A stretch of 64,000 bases of DNA, taken from contig NZ_NQOG01000006.1 in NCBI RefSeq assembly GCF_002270485.1, forward strand, positions 1 through 64,000, read 5' to 3'. This DNA comes from Anaerostipes hominis (ex Lee et al. 2021) (lineage in GTDB: Bacteria; Bacillota; Clostridia; Lachnospirales; Lachnospiraceae). Shown here piece after piece: positions 25,480 to 34,393 of this stretch. Each line of letters begins with the position of its first letter. Positions within the stretch are counted from its first letter, which is position 1. A model generated the notes under the pieces. The model had not been told where the DNA came from, did no database searches, and was given only the letters and a program-made list of their open reading frames with translations. Made by a program: the position numbers and the translations under genes.

Positions 25480-26295
25480 ATGTTTAAACAGAGACTTATC
25501 AGCGGGATTGCTTTAGTGGCAGTTACCGTCCTTGGCCTTTACCTGGGCGGTATCGTAACTTTACTCTTAACGGCGATCGTTGCCCTGATCGGATACAATG
25601 AAATACTGAAGATTTTCAAAATAGAGAAATCATCTCTGGCGGTCCTTGGATACACAGGAACGATTCTTTACTATGCCGCATTGTTTTTTGACCTGGGTCA
25701 GTGGTCCACATCGATCATTATTTTGTTTATGATCTTCCTGCTCGGATGTTATGTGATCCGCTTTCCAAAGTATCACATGAACCAGGTGATGGCTTGTTTT
25801 TTTGGATTTGTCTATGTGAGCGTCATGATTTCCTATATTTATCGGCTGAGGATCGCTCAGAACGGAGGCGAATTTATCGTGCTCCTGTTCCTGGCCGCAT
25901 GGGGCAATGATACACTGGCTTACTGCACCGGCATGTTGATTGGAAAGCACAAGATGACCCCGAAACTGAGTCCGAAAAAGAGCATAGAAGGCCTGATCGG
26001 CGGTATTATTGGGGCGGTGATCTTAGGAGCAGCATATGGTATCTATTTAAAGACAAGGATACGGTTTAATTTTAATCCAATGATGATGTTCGGGATTATC
26101 TGTGGAATCGGTGCGGCTATATCCGTGATCGGTGACCTGGCTGCTTCAGCGATCAAAAGAGATTCCAGGATTAAGGATTTCGGTACTCTGATCCCGGGAC
26201 ACGGCGGTATTCTAGACCGGTTTGACAGCATTATATTGATCGCTCCGGTTATTTATTATCTTACAATGATGATCTCAGGAGGCGCGATGCAGTGA
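25480..26295 (+). CDS. cdsA: Phosphatidate cytidylyltransferase
   Basis: A 271-residue membrane enzyme that makes CDP-diacylglycerol. About eight membrane segments; the C-terminal signature SVIGDLAASAIKRDSRIKDFG ... GHGGILDRFDSII is complete. Start at the ATG at 25480 with TTTGGAGGA upstream. The gene begins 4 bases after uppS. Confidence 0.95.
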   Translation: MFKQRLISGIALVAVTVLGLYLGGIVTLLLTAIVALIGYNEILKIFKIEKSSLAVLGYTGTILYYAALFFDLGQWSTSIIILFMIFLLGCYVIRFPKYHMNQVMACFFGFVYVSVMISYIYRLRIAQNGGEFIVLLFLAAWGNDTLAYCTGMLIGKHKMTPKLSPKKSIEGLIGGIIGAVILGAAYGIYLKTRIRFNFNPMMMFGIICGIGAAISVIGDLAASAIKRDSRIKDFGTLIPGHGGILDRFDSIILIAPVIYYLTMMISGGAMQ

Positions 26296-27431
26296 AGTAT
26301 ATTTCCATCATTGGCTCTACCGGTTCGATCGGAACCCAGACGCTGGAGCTTGTACGTGCAAATGAAGACCTTGCAGTGACGACTCTGGCAGCCGGAAGCA
26401 ATGTGGATCTTTTAGAACGGCAGATACGGGAATTTCATCCGCATACAGCAGTTCTCTATGACAAACAAAGAGCAGAGGAACTGCGGCTGCGTGTAAAGGA
26501 TCTTGAAGTGAAGGTGCTTTCCGGACCGGAAGGCCTCATCGAGGCGGCTTCTGAGCCATCCTGTTCGCTGGTCGTCACTGCAGTCGTCGGGATGATCGGC
26601 ATAAAGCCGACGATGGCTGCCATAAGGGCAAAGAAAGATATCGCTCTCGCAAATAAGGAGACGCTGGTGACCGCAGGCCATCTGATCATGCCCATGGCAA
26701 AAGAATACGGAGTTTCGATTTATCCGGTGGACAGCGAACACTCCGCAATTTTTCAGTGCCTTCAGGGAGAGGCTGAAAGAGATGTGGATTCCCTGATCAT
26801 CACGGCATCCGGCGGACCATTTCGTACCAGGACAAAAGAAGAACTCAAAACGGTCACATTAAAAGATGCTTTAAATCATCCAAACTGGTCTATGGGCAAA
26901 AAGATCACCATAGATTCCGCAACGCTGGTCAATAAGGGGCTGGAAGTGATCGAGGCACGCTGGCTCTTTGACATGGATTTTGACCGGATCAAGGTGGTCG
27001 TACAGCCTCAGAGCATCATTCATTCTATGGTGCAGTTCAAGGACGGCGGGGTAAAGGCCCAGCTGGGAACCCCGGATATGAAGCTTCCGATCCAATACGC
27101 CCTCTACTATCCGGAGCGCAGATTTCTTCCGGGTGATCGTTTAGATTTTGCTGCATTGGGAAGTATCTCTTTTGAAGAGCCGCCTGTTGATGTTCTAAAA
27201 GGTCTTTCATATGCATATGATGCAGGAAGGACCGGCGGATCCATGCCGGCCGTGCTGAACGCAGCCAACGAAAAAGCAGTGGCTCTGTTTTTGCAGGAGA
27301 AAATATCTTTTACAGAGATTTATGATCTGATTGAAGATGCAATGAATGCACATCATGTGATAGAGAATCCATCTCTTACGGAGGTACTGGAAACAGAACA
27401 GTGGGTATATGAATTCATAGAAAGCAGGTAA
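26292..27431 (+). CDS. dxr: 1-deoxy-D-xylulose 5-phosphate reductoisomerase
   Basis: A 379-residue NADPH enzyme of the MEP isoprenoid pathway. GSTGSIGTQTLELV binds NADPH; LANKETLVTAG, the metal-binding DSEHSAIFQ and SMGKKITIDSATLVNKGLEVIEA bind substrate. GTG start overlapping the cdsA stop (GTGA). Confidence 0.97.
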   Translation: MKYISIIGSTGSIGTQTLELVRANEDLAVTTLAAGSNVDLLERQIREFHPHTAVLYDKQRAEELRLRVKDLEVKVLSGPEGLIEAASEPSCSLVVTAVVGMIGIKPTMAAIRAKKDIALANKETLVTAGHLIMPMAKEYGVSIYPVDSEHSAIFQCLQGEAERDVDSLIITASGGPFRTRTKEELKTVTLKDALNHPNWSMGKKITIDSATLVNKGLEVIEARWLFDMDFDRIKVVVQPQSIIHSMVQFKDGGVKAQLGTPDMKLPIQYALYYPERRFLPGDRLDFAALGSISFEEPPVDVLKGLSYAYDAGRTGGSMPAVLNAANEKAVALFLQEKISFTEIYDLIEDAMNAHHVIENPSLTEVLETEQWVYEFIESR

Positions 27432-27435
27432 TTAC

Positions 27436-28467
27436 TTGAACATTATTATTGCAATCTTAATCTTTGGCATTATTATCATCGTACATGAATTGGGACATTT
27501 TTCAGTCGCCAAAAAGAACGGCATCCGTGTGGACGAATTCTGTATAGGGCTTGGTCCGACTCTGTTCGGAAAACAGGTGGGAGAAACTTATTATTCTGTA
27601 AAACTCCTTCCTTTCGGCGGAGCCTGTATGATGGGTGAAGACGAAGACCGGCCGGAGGCGGACGCTTTTGGAAATAAATCTGTCTGGGCCAGAATGGCAG
27701 TCATTTTTGCCGGACCGTTTTTCAATTTTATTTTTGCCCTGATCCTTGCCTTTATTATGATCGGTATATCAGGAGCTGACCTGCCCGATATCGCCAGAGT
27801 GGAGACAAAGTCTCCTGCTCAGGAAGCAGGATTGAAAGCCGGGGACCAGGTCTTGAAGATTGATGGAAAAAAGATCTACAATAACCGCGAACTGTCTTAT
27901 TATTTCCTTCTGGACTATAAAGGCGGAGAAGTGCCTATCGTGATAAAGCGGGACGGAATAGAGAAAAACCTCTCTGTGACCCCGAAGTTTAACAAGGAAG
28001 CCAAAAGATATATGATCGGCATAGGCTGGGAACCATATCAAAAATTAAATCCCCTCAGGACCATAGAATATGGATTTCATGAGGTAGGATTTCAAATTCG
28101 TGTGACGGTAAAGAGTGTCGTGAAACTGGCTACGGGACAGCTGACGCTGAATGATCTGTCAGGGCCTGTGGGCATTGTAAAACAGGTAGGGGATACGTAT
28201 AACCAGGCAGCCACTTACGGTTTCACAGTCCTTCTTTCCACGATGCTGAGTATTGCGGTCCTGATCAGCGCAAACCTAGGAGTCATGAATCTTCTGCCGC
28301 TTCCCGCACTGGACGGAGGCAGACTTTGCTTTCTCATCGTGGAAGCGGTCAGAAGAAAGCCTGTTTCCAAAAATGTGGAAGCCACCGTCCATACGGTCGG
28401 TCTGTTTTTGCTGCTGGGGCTTATGATCTTTGTCATGTTCCAGGATATCTATAAGATTATGTTGTAA
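27436..28467 (+). CDS. rseP: RIP metalloprotease RseP (site-2 protease)
   Basis: A 343-residue intramembrane zinc protease. HELGH at residues 17-21, a PDZ domain around residues 110-185 (SPAQEAGLKAGDQVLKI), and LPLPALDGGR with the third metal ligand. It cuts membrane anti-sigma factors or signal peptide remnants. The start is TTG at 27436, four bases after dxr; ribosome site weak (GCAGGTAA). Confidence 0.95.
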   Translation: MNIIIAILIFGIIIIVHELGHFSVAKKNGIRVDEFCIGLGPTLFGKQVGETYYSVKLLPFGGACMMGEDEDRPEADAFGNKSVWARMAVIFAGPFFNFIFALILAFIMIGISGADLPDIARVETKSPAQEAGLKAGDQVLKIDGKKIYNNRELSYYFLLDYKGGEVPIVIKRDGIEKNLSVTPKFNKEAKRYMIGIGWEPYQKLNPLRTIEYGFHEVGFQIRVTVKSVVKLATGQLTLNDLSGPVGIVKQVGDTYNQAATYGFTVLLSTMLSIAVLISANLGVMNLLPLPALDGGRLCFLIVEAVRRKPVSKNVEATVHTVGLFLLLGLMIFVMFQDIYKIML

Positions 28468-28479
28468 AGGAGTCTTAGT

Positions 28480-29556
28480 ATGGTTACAAGAAATAATACA
28501 AAAGTCATCCGGATCGGAGATAAAAAGATCGGCGGGGGCAACCCTGTGCTGATCCAGTCCATGACCAATACGAAGACAGAAGACGTGGAGTCTACCGTAT
28601 CACAGATATTAAGCCTTGAGAAAGCCGGATGCGACATCGTAAGATGTACGGTCCCGACTCCCGAAGCGGCGGACGCCCTGGGCGAGATCAAAAAAAGGAT
28701 ACACATTCCGCTGGTGGCAGATATACATTTCAACTATAAGCTCGCCATCGCGGCTATGGAGAACGGCGCGGATAAAATCCGCATCAATCCGGGCAATATC
28801 GGAGGAGAGGACCGTATCCGGGCAGTCATTGAAAATGCCAAAGAGTACGGCGTTCCGATCCGGGTAGGCGTCAACAGCGGTTCACTGGAAAAAGAGCTGG
28901 TGGAAAAGTATCACGGAGTGACGGCCGAGGGACTGGTGGAGAGTGCCGTTGACAAAGTCCGCATGATCGAGGCATTTGACTATGACAATCTGGCAGTCAG
29001 CATCAAATCCTCCGATGTTCTTATGTGTGCCAGAGCATATGAACTGGTAGCAAAGCAGATCGACTATCCGCTCCATGTCGGCATTACAGAGTCAGGAACC
29101 GTGTACAGCGGGAATATCAAGTCCGCAGTCGGACTTGGCATTATCCTTCATCAGGGGCTCGGAGACACGATTCGCGTCTCACTGACCGGAGATCCTGTTA
29201 ATGAAATCGCAAGTGCCAAACTGATTTTAAAGACTTTGGGGCTCAGAAGCGGCGGGATCGAAGTGGTTTCCTGTCCTACATGCGGAAGGACCAACATTGA
29301 TCTGATCAGTCTTGCCGGACAGGTAGAGACGATGGCCGCAGATTTCGAACATTTGAATATCAAGGTTGCCGTCATGGGCTGTGTCGTCAACGGCCCCGGT
29401 GAGGCAAAGGAAGCGGATATCGGGATCGCAGGCGGAATCGGTGAAGGCCTTCTGATGAAAAAAGGACAGGTCATACGGAAAGTTCCGGAGGAGGATCTTT
29501 TAAGTACTCTGCGTTATGAATTAGAACATTGGGGTGAATCAGATGCAGGCTGCTAA
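28480..29556 (+). CDS. ispG: 4-hydroxy-3-methylbut-2-enyl diphosphate synthase (IspG/GcpE)
   Basis: A 358-residue [4Fe-4S] enzyme of the MEP pathway. Cluster cysteines in SCPTCGRT and GCVVNGPGEAK with the following Glu are present; LVADIHFNYKLA is in the barrel. AAAGGAG precedes the ATG. Its end overlaps polC by 23 bases. Confidence 0.97.
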   Translation: MVTRNNTKVIRIGDKKIGGGNPVLIQSMTNTKTEDVESTVSQILSLEKAGCDIVRCTVPTPEAADALGEIKKRIHIPLVADIHFNYKLAIAAMENGADKIRINPGNIGGEDRIRAVIENAKEYGVPIRVGVNSGSLEKELVEKYHGVTAEGLVESAVDKVRMIEAFDYDNLAVSIKSSDVLMCARAYELVAKQIDYPLHVGITESGTVYSGNIKSAVGLGIILHQGLGDTIRVSLTGDPVNEIASAKLILKTLGLRSGGIEVVSCPTCGRTNIDLISLAGQVETMAADFEHLNIKVAVMGCVVNGPGEAKEADIGIAGGIGEGLLMKKGQVIRKVPEEDLLSTLRYELEHWGESDAGC

Positions 29557-32500
29557 AGAGCATACAAAAGAATTTTTTCAGGTGTTTCCTGACCTGAAAG
29601 TGTCTAGAGATGTAGAAGAACTGTTCCGGACTGTGTGTATCCGCCAGGTCGTATTCAAGAAATCAAAAAATACACTTTTCATTTCTTTTACAAGCGACCA
29701 TCTGATCCCAAGGATCGACACCTGGCGGATGGAACAGCAGATCAGAGAGCAGCTGTTTTCAAAACGTTATGTCAAAATACGTTTTCAGGAGTTTTTCCGT
29801 CTTTCTGCTCAGTATGATCTGGACTATTTATTTGAACACTATATGAAAAGCTTCCTCTTTGAGTTAAAAGGCAAAGGGGAGGTTATTTTTAATGTGGTCA
29901 GAAAAGGAGACTATGCCATTGACGGAGATGTCGTTACCTTTATCTTTGAAAATACTTTTGTCAACAAGAGCAAGTCAGAAGAGATCAAAGAGTATTTCGA
30001 GACAACGCTTAAAGACAAATTTGGTATGGAGATCAAGGTAGGCTTTGATTTTTCTAAGACGACAGACCGGTCTCTGAAAAAAGAAAGCCAGTATAAACTT
30101 CAAAAAGAGATTGAGGGAATTGTCGAACAGGCCGATCTTCTCTGTAAAGAACAGGCAGAAGAGAAAAAGGCGAGAAAAAAGAAAAAAGAATCCAATTTTT
30201 CCTACGATTTCAAGTTTAAAAGAAAGCCTAAATTCAAAGACGATCCGACCCTTCTTTACGGCCGCAACTGTGAAGGGGAGCTCATTGAGATCAAGGATAT
30301 TTTCGATGAGATCGGCGAAGTCGTGATCCACGGACAGGTTACAAGCCTTGATACGAGAGAAATTCGAAACGAAAAAACGATCATCATTTTTCATATCACT
30401 GACTTTACGGATACAATCTCCTGTAAAATATTTGTCAGAAATGAACAGCTCCCGGAGGTTCTCAGCGATCTGAAAAAAGGAGGCTTCTACCGGATTAAGG
30501 CGGTCGCCATGTATGATAAATTTGATCATGAGATATCTCTTGGTTCTGTCGTGGGCATCAAAGCAGTCTCTGATTTCAGGGAGAAACGCCAGGACACGTC
30601 CATGGATAAAAGGGTGGAACTCCATTTACATACGGTTATGAGCGACAACGACAGTGTTGTTCAGATCAATGACATCGTAAAACGCGCCTACGAGTGGGGA
30701 CATCCTGCCGTTGCCATCACGGATCACGGCGTGCTTCAGGCCTTTCCGATTGCAAGGCACGCCTATGAGGATTTAAGGCTTCCAAAAGACGATCCGTTTA
30801 AGATCATCTATGGGGTGGAGGCTTACTTTGTGGATGACCTGGGAGATTTGGCAATCCGCTCCAGAGGCCAGTCCCTCCGGGGAGACTTTGTGGTATTCGA
30901 CATTGAGACCACAGGGTTCAACAGCCATACAGACCGCATCATAGAAATCGGGGCCGTAAAGGTCATAGACGGTGAGATCACGGAAACCTTCAGTGAATTC
31001 ATCAATCCGCAGATCCCGATTCCATTTAAGATCACACAGCTTACTACGATTACAGATGAGATGGTCATGGACGCAGATACGATCGAGGCCGTTCTGCCAA
31101 GATTTCTTGAGTTCTGCGGGGATTCTGTCTTAGTGGCCCACAATGCCGGGTTCGACACCGGATTTATCCATGAAAATACGAAACGCCTGGGGCTTGATTT
31201 TCATCCTACCATTGTGGATACGCTCGGTCTCTCAAGGAGCCTGATGACCCACCTGGCAAAATTTACACTGGATAATCTGTGCAAAAATTTAAACATCAAA
31301 CTGGAGACTCACCACCGGGCAGTGGATGACGCCACAGCTACGGGGAAAATCTTCATAAAATTTGTTCAGATTCTGGAGGAAAAAGAAATCTTTGACCTGG
31401 ATCAGGTAAACGAGTTTGTCGCAGGCTCCGAAGACTTCATTAAAAAAGGCCGCACCTATCACGGTATCATTCTCGTCAAAAACAACACCGGAAGAGTCAA
31501 CTTAAACCGTCTGGTGTCGGAATCCCACGTCCGGTACTTTAACCGGCGCCCGAGAATGCCCAAATCCCTGATCAATAAGTACCGGGAAGGACTGATCATC
31601 GGATCTGCATGTGAAGCCGGCGAACTGTACAGCGCCATCGTGGACCAGCGGTCTGAGGAAGAGATCGCAAAGATTGTTGAATTTTATGATTACCTGGAAA
31701 TTCAGCCGGAGGGCAATAACCAGTTTATGATCGAATCCGCGCGCCATGAGAATGTCAATTCTTTTGAAGATATCAGAAATTTTAACCGGAAGATCGTGGA
31801 ACTGGGTGAAACCTTCCACAAACCTGTGGCCGCTACCTGCGATGTGCATTTTTTAGATCCGGATGACTCCATTTACCGGGCGATTCTGATGGCCGGAAAG
31901 GGATTTAAAGATGCGGACAGCCAGCCGCCTCTCTACTTCCGGACGACGGAGGAAATGCTCCATGAATTTGAATATCTGGGAAGCGATAAAGCCAGAGAAG
32001 TTGTCATAACAAATCCAAATATGATCAATGACCAGATTGAAAATATTTCCCCGATTCATCCGGATAAATGCCCGCCGGTCATCGAGAACTCGGACCGGGA
32101 TCTTCGGGATATTTGTTACAAGAAAGCACACGATATCTACGGTCCGAATCTGCCGGACATCGTAACCACCAGACTTGACAAAGAGCTGAATTCCATCATC
32201 GGAAACGGCTATGCGGTTATGTATATCATCGCACAGAAGCTGGTATGGGATTCCCTGGACCACGGTTATCTGGTAGGATCAAGGGGGTCTGTGGGGTCGT
32301 CTTTTGCGGCGACCATGTCCGGGATCACGGAAGTAAATCCTCTGCCCGCCCACTACATCTGTCCTGAGTGTTATTATGTGGATTTTGACTCTCCTGAAGT
32401 AAAAAAATATGCCAGGATGGGTATGTCCGGATGTGATATGCCGGATGCGGTGTGTCCGAAATGCGGTGCAAAAATGAACAAAGAAGGCCACGATATCCCG

Positions 32501-33970
32501 TTCGAGACATTCCTCGGATTTAAGGGGGACAAGGAACCTGATATTGACCTTAATTTTTCAGGAGAATATCAAAGTAAGGCCCACGCATATGTGGAAGTGA
32601 TCTTTGGCAAAGGAAAGGCCTACCGTGCAGGTACGATCGGTACACTGGCGGAGAAGACTGCCTATGGATATGTTCTAAAATATCTGGAGGAGAGAGAAAT
32701 ATCTAAAAGAAAATGTGAGATCGAACGGCTGGCGAAAGGGTGCACCGGAGTTAAGAGAACGACCGGCCAGCACCCAGGAGGCATCATCGTTGTGCCTCAT
32801 GACAAAGAGATCTACGACTTTACTGCCGTCCAGCGGCCGGCCAATGACGTAAGATCACCGATCATCACAACCCATTATGAGTACCATTCTATCGATTCCA
32901 ACCTGTTAAAGCTGGATATCCTGGGACACGATGATCCCTCCATGATCCGCAGGCTGGAAGATCTGACCGGCGTCAACGCTCAGAATATACCTCTGGACGA
33001 TGAATCCGTCATGTCTTTGTTTCACGGAACAGAGGTTCTGGGAATTACTCCGGAACAGATCGGAGGCACGAAGCTTGGGTCTCTCGGGATACCGGAATTC
33101 GGAACCGATTTCGTTATTCAGATGCTTCTGGACACAAATCCTCAGAGTTTTTCCGATTTGGTCCGCATTTCAGGCCTGTCCCACGGTACGGACGTCTGGC
33201 TCGGCAATGCCCAGAAACTGATCGAGGAGGGGGATGCCACGATTTCGACTTCCATCTGTACGAGAGATGATATTATGGTCTATCTGATCAATCAGGGTCT
33301 GGATGAGGCCTTGTCCTTTACGATCATGGAGAGCGTCCGGAAGGGAAAAGGGCTGAAACCGGAACAGGAAGAGGCAATGAGGGAAAAAGATGTGCCGGAA
33401 TGGTATATCTGGTCCTGTAAACAGATTAAATACATGTTCCCGAAAGCACATGCAGTAGCCTATGTCATGATGGCATGGAGGATCGCCTGGTTTAAGGTTT
33501 TTCACCCCCTTGCCTACTATGCCGCCTATTTCAGTATCCGCGCCAAGTCATTTTCCTATGAAGACATGTGCATGGGAAAAGAAAAACTGAACAACCGGAT
33601 GAGGGAGATACAAAACACGCCGAAGTTTGAGGTGAAAAATGCAGACCTGGATCTTCTGCGGGAAATGAAGATTGCAGACGAGATGTATGCCCGTGGATTT
33701 GAGTTCATGCCCCTTGATATCTACCGGGCAAAGGCAAAGGATTTTCAGATCATCGACGGAAAGATCATGCCTCCTTACTCCGCGATCGACGGCATGGGAG
33801 ATAAAGCTGCCAAGGAAGCCGCAGAGGCGTCCAAGGGAGAACCTTTTACTTCCATGGAAAATTTCCGTGACCGGACAAAGGCGCCTAAATCTGTCGTAGA
33901 TAAGATGAAAGAATTGGGGTTGATGGGAGATCTGGAAGAAAGCGACCAGCTCAGTTTCAATTTCTTTTGA
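29534..33970 (+). CDS. polC: DNA polymerase III PolC
   Basis: A 1478-residue replicative polymerase of the low-GC Gram-positive type. Order: N-terminal domain, a Lys-rich linker near residue 215 (KARKKKKES), OB fold, PHP (VELHLHTVMSDNDS, about 361), an inserted DnaQ-type 3'-5' exonuclease (VVFDIETTGFNSHTDRIIEIGAV, about 452), then the palm (GSRGSVGSSFAAT, KEPDIDLNFS), a zinc-binding stretch CPECYYVDF ... CPKCG and the C-terminal fingers. Start GTG at 29534 or ATG at 29543; both lie inside ispG. Confidence 0.97.
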   Translation: MNQMQAAKEHTKEFFQVFPDLKVSRDVEELFRTVCIRQVVFKKSKNTLFISFTSDHLIPRIDTWRMEQQIREQLFSKRYVKIRFQEFFRLSAQYDLDYLFEHYMKSFLFELKGKGEVIFNVVRKGDYAIDGDVVTFIFENTFVNKSKSEEIKEYFETTLKDKFGMEIKVGFDFSKTTDRSLKKESQYKLQKEIEGIVEQADLLCKEQAEEKKARKKKKESNFSYDFKFKRKPKFKDDPTLLYGRNCEGELIEIKDIFDEIGEVVIHGQVTSLDTREIRNEKTIIIFHITDFTDTISCKIFVRNEQLPEVLSDLKKGGFYRIKAVAMYDKFDHEISLGSVVGIKAVSDFREKRQDTSMDKRVELHLHTVMSDNDSVVQINDIVKRAYEWGHPAVAITDHGVLQAFPIARHAYEDLRLPKDDPFKIIYGVEAYFVDDLGDLAIRSRGQSLRGDFVVFDIETTGFNSHTDRIIEIGAVKVIDGEITETFSEFINPQIPIPFKITQLTTITDEMVMDADTIEAVLPRFLEFCGDSVLVAHNAGFDTGFIHENTKRLGLDFHPTIVDTLGLSRSLMTHLAKFTLDNLCKNLNIKLETHHRAVDDATATGKIFIKFVQILEEKEIFDLDQVNEFVAGSEDFIKKGRTYHGIILVKNNTGRVNLNRLVSESHVRYFNRRPRMPKSLINKYREGLIIGSACEAGELYSAIVDQRSEEEIAKIVEFYDYLEIQPEGNNQFMIESARHENVNSFEDIRNFNRKIVELGETFHKPVAATCDVHFLDPDDSIYRAILMAGKGFKDADSQPPLYFRTTEEMLHEFEYLGSDKAREVVITNPNMINDQIENISPIHPDKCPPVIENSDRDLRDICYKKAHDIYGPNLPDIVTTRLDKELNSIIGNGYAVMYIIAQKLVWDSLDHGYLVGSRGSVGSSFAATMSGITEVNPLPAHYICPECYYVDFDSPEVKKYARMGMSGCDMPDAVCPKCGAKMNKEGHDIPFETFLGFKGDKEPDIDLNFSGEYQSKAHAYVEVIFGKGKAYRAGTIGTLAEKTAYGYVLKYLEEREISKRKCEIERLAKGCTGVKRTTGQHPGGIIVVPHDKEIYDFTAVQRPANDVRSPIITTHYEYHSIDSNLLKLDILGHDDPSMIRRLEDLTGVNAQNIPLDDESVMSLFHGTEVLGITPEQIGGTKLGSLGIPEFGTDFVIQMLLDTNPQSFSDLVRISGLSHGTDVWLGNAQKLIEEGDATISTSICTRDDIMVYLINQGLDEALSFTIMESVRKGKGLKPEQEEAMREKDVPEWYIWSCKQIKYMFPKAHAVAYVMMAWRIAWFKVFHPLAYYAAYFSIRAKSFSYEDMCMGKEKLNNRMREIQNTPKFEVKNADLDLLREMKIADEMYARGFEFMPLDIYRAKAKDFQIIDGKIMPPYSAIDGMGDKAAKEAAEASKGEPFTSMENFRDRTKAPKSVVDKMKELGLMGDLEESDQLSFNFF

Positions 33971-34054
33971 TACCCCGAAATAATAGAACCGCTCATATAA
34001 TAATTTCATGTCTGCCAGAAGGCATCGGCAGACTGCGGGGAGTTTTTGTTTTAA

Positions 34055-34204
34055 CAACGCCGTAAAAAAATCCGGGACATTAGATGTGATCCTCAATGCT
34101 ATGACCGGATGAAATATGCACTATTCGGAAGGTACCGCCTTTCTGAAAAAGAAATCATAAAGGAATTAAATCGCTGGTCAGGAAGACAGTTTGACCCCTT
34201 TTAA
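34055..34204 (+). pseudogene. Remnant of an HD-GYP domain gene (C-terminal end)
   Basis: After polC one frame reads CYDRMKYALFGRYRLSEKEII and KELNRWSGRQFDPF before a stop at 34204. The order YDRM ... RYR(L)SEKEIIKEL ... SG.QFDP matches the end of HD-GYP cyclic-di-GMP phosphodiesterase domains (typically DRPYR ... SGTQFDP). There is no start codon and no upstream part. It is a leftover; the rest of this 350-base gap holds only a short hairpin (GTCTGCC/GGCAGAC at 34012-34034) and a terminator. Confidence 0.55.
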
Positions 34205-34229
34205 CAAAAAAATTCATCGAATGGATGGA

Positions 34230-34270
34230 AGGCAGAAAAAAGCAGAAATAAGCTGCTTTTTCTGCCTTTC
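34230..34270. terminator. Terminator-like hairpin before the copper promoter
   Basis: AGGCAGAAAAAAGCAG pairs with CTGCTTTTTCTGCCT (one bulged A) around a short AAATAAG loop; the plus strand continues TTTCTCT. It insulates copA from the upstream region. Confidence 0.6.
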
Positions 34271-34327
34271 TCTGTCTGCGGCGATATTATAAGCGGATTG
34301 GGAAATACTATTTGAGAAATGTTATCG

Positions 34328-34356
34328 TTGACAGAAATTAAGGTGAGACATATAAT
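34328..34356 (+). promoter_or_regulatory. copA-csoR promoter
   Basis: TTGACA (34328-34333), 17 bases, TATAAT (34351-34356): a perfect sigma-A promoter 38 bases upstream of copA. Confidence 0.85.
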
Positions 34357-34361
34357 AGACC

Positions 34362-34380
34362 CATACCCCCTGGGGGTGGT
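34362..34380 (+). promoter_or_regulatory. CsoR operator
   Basis: CATACCCCCTGGGGGTGGT sits just behind the -10 box, between promoter and ribosome site. G/C blocks facing each other around the centre are the known form of CsoR binding sites. Apo-CsoR would block transcription here and Cu(I) would release it. A csoR gene at the end of the same operon supports this. Confidence 0.8.
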
Positions 34381-34393
34381 AAGGAGGCGTATT

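Noticed and set aside
34012-34050. GTCTGCC/GGCAGAC hairpin as the polC terminator
   Set aside because: The T-rich stretch begins about ten bases behind the stem, too far for a normal intrinsic terminator; kept only as a weak possibility.
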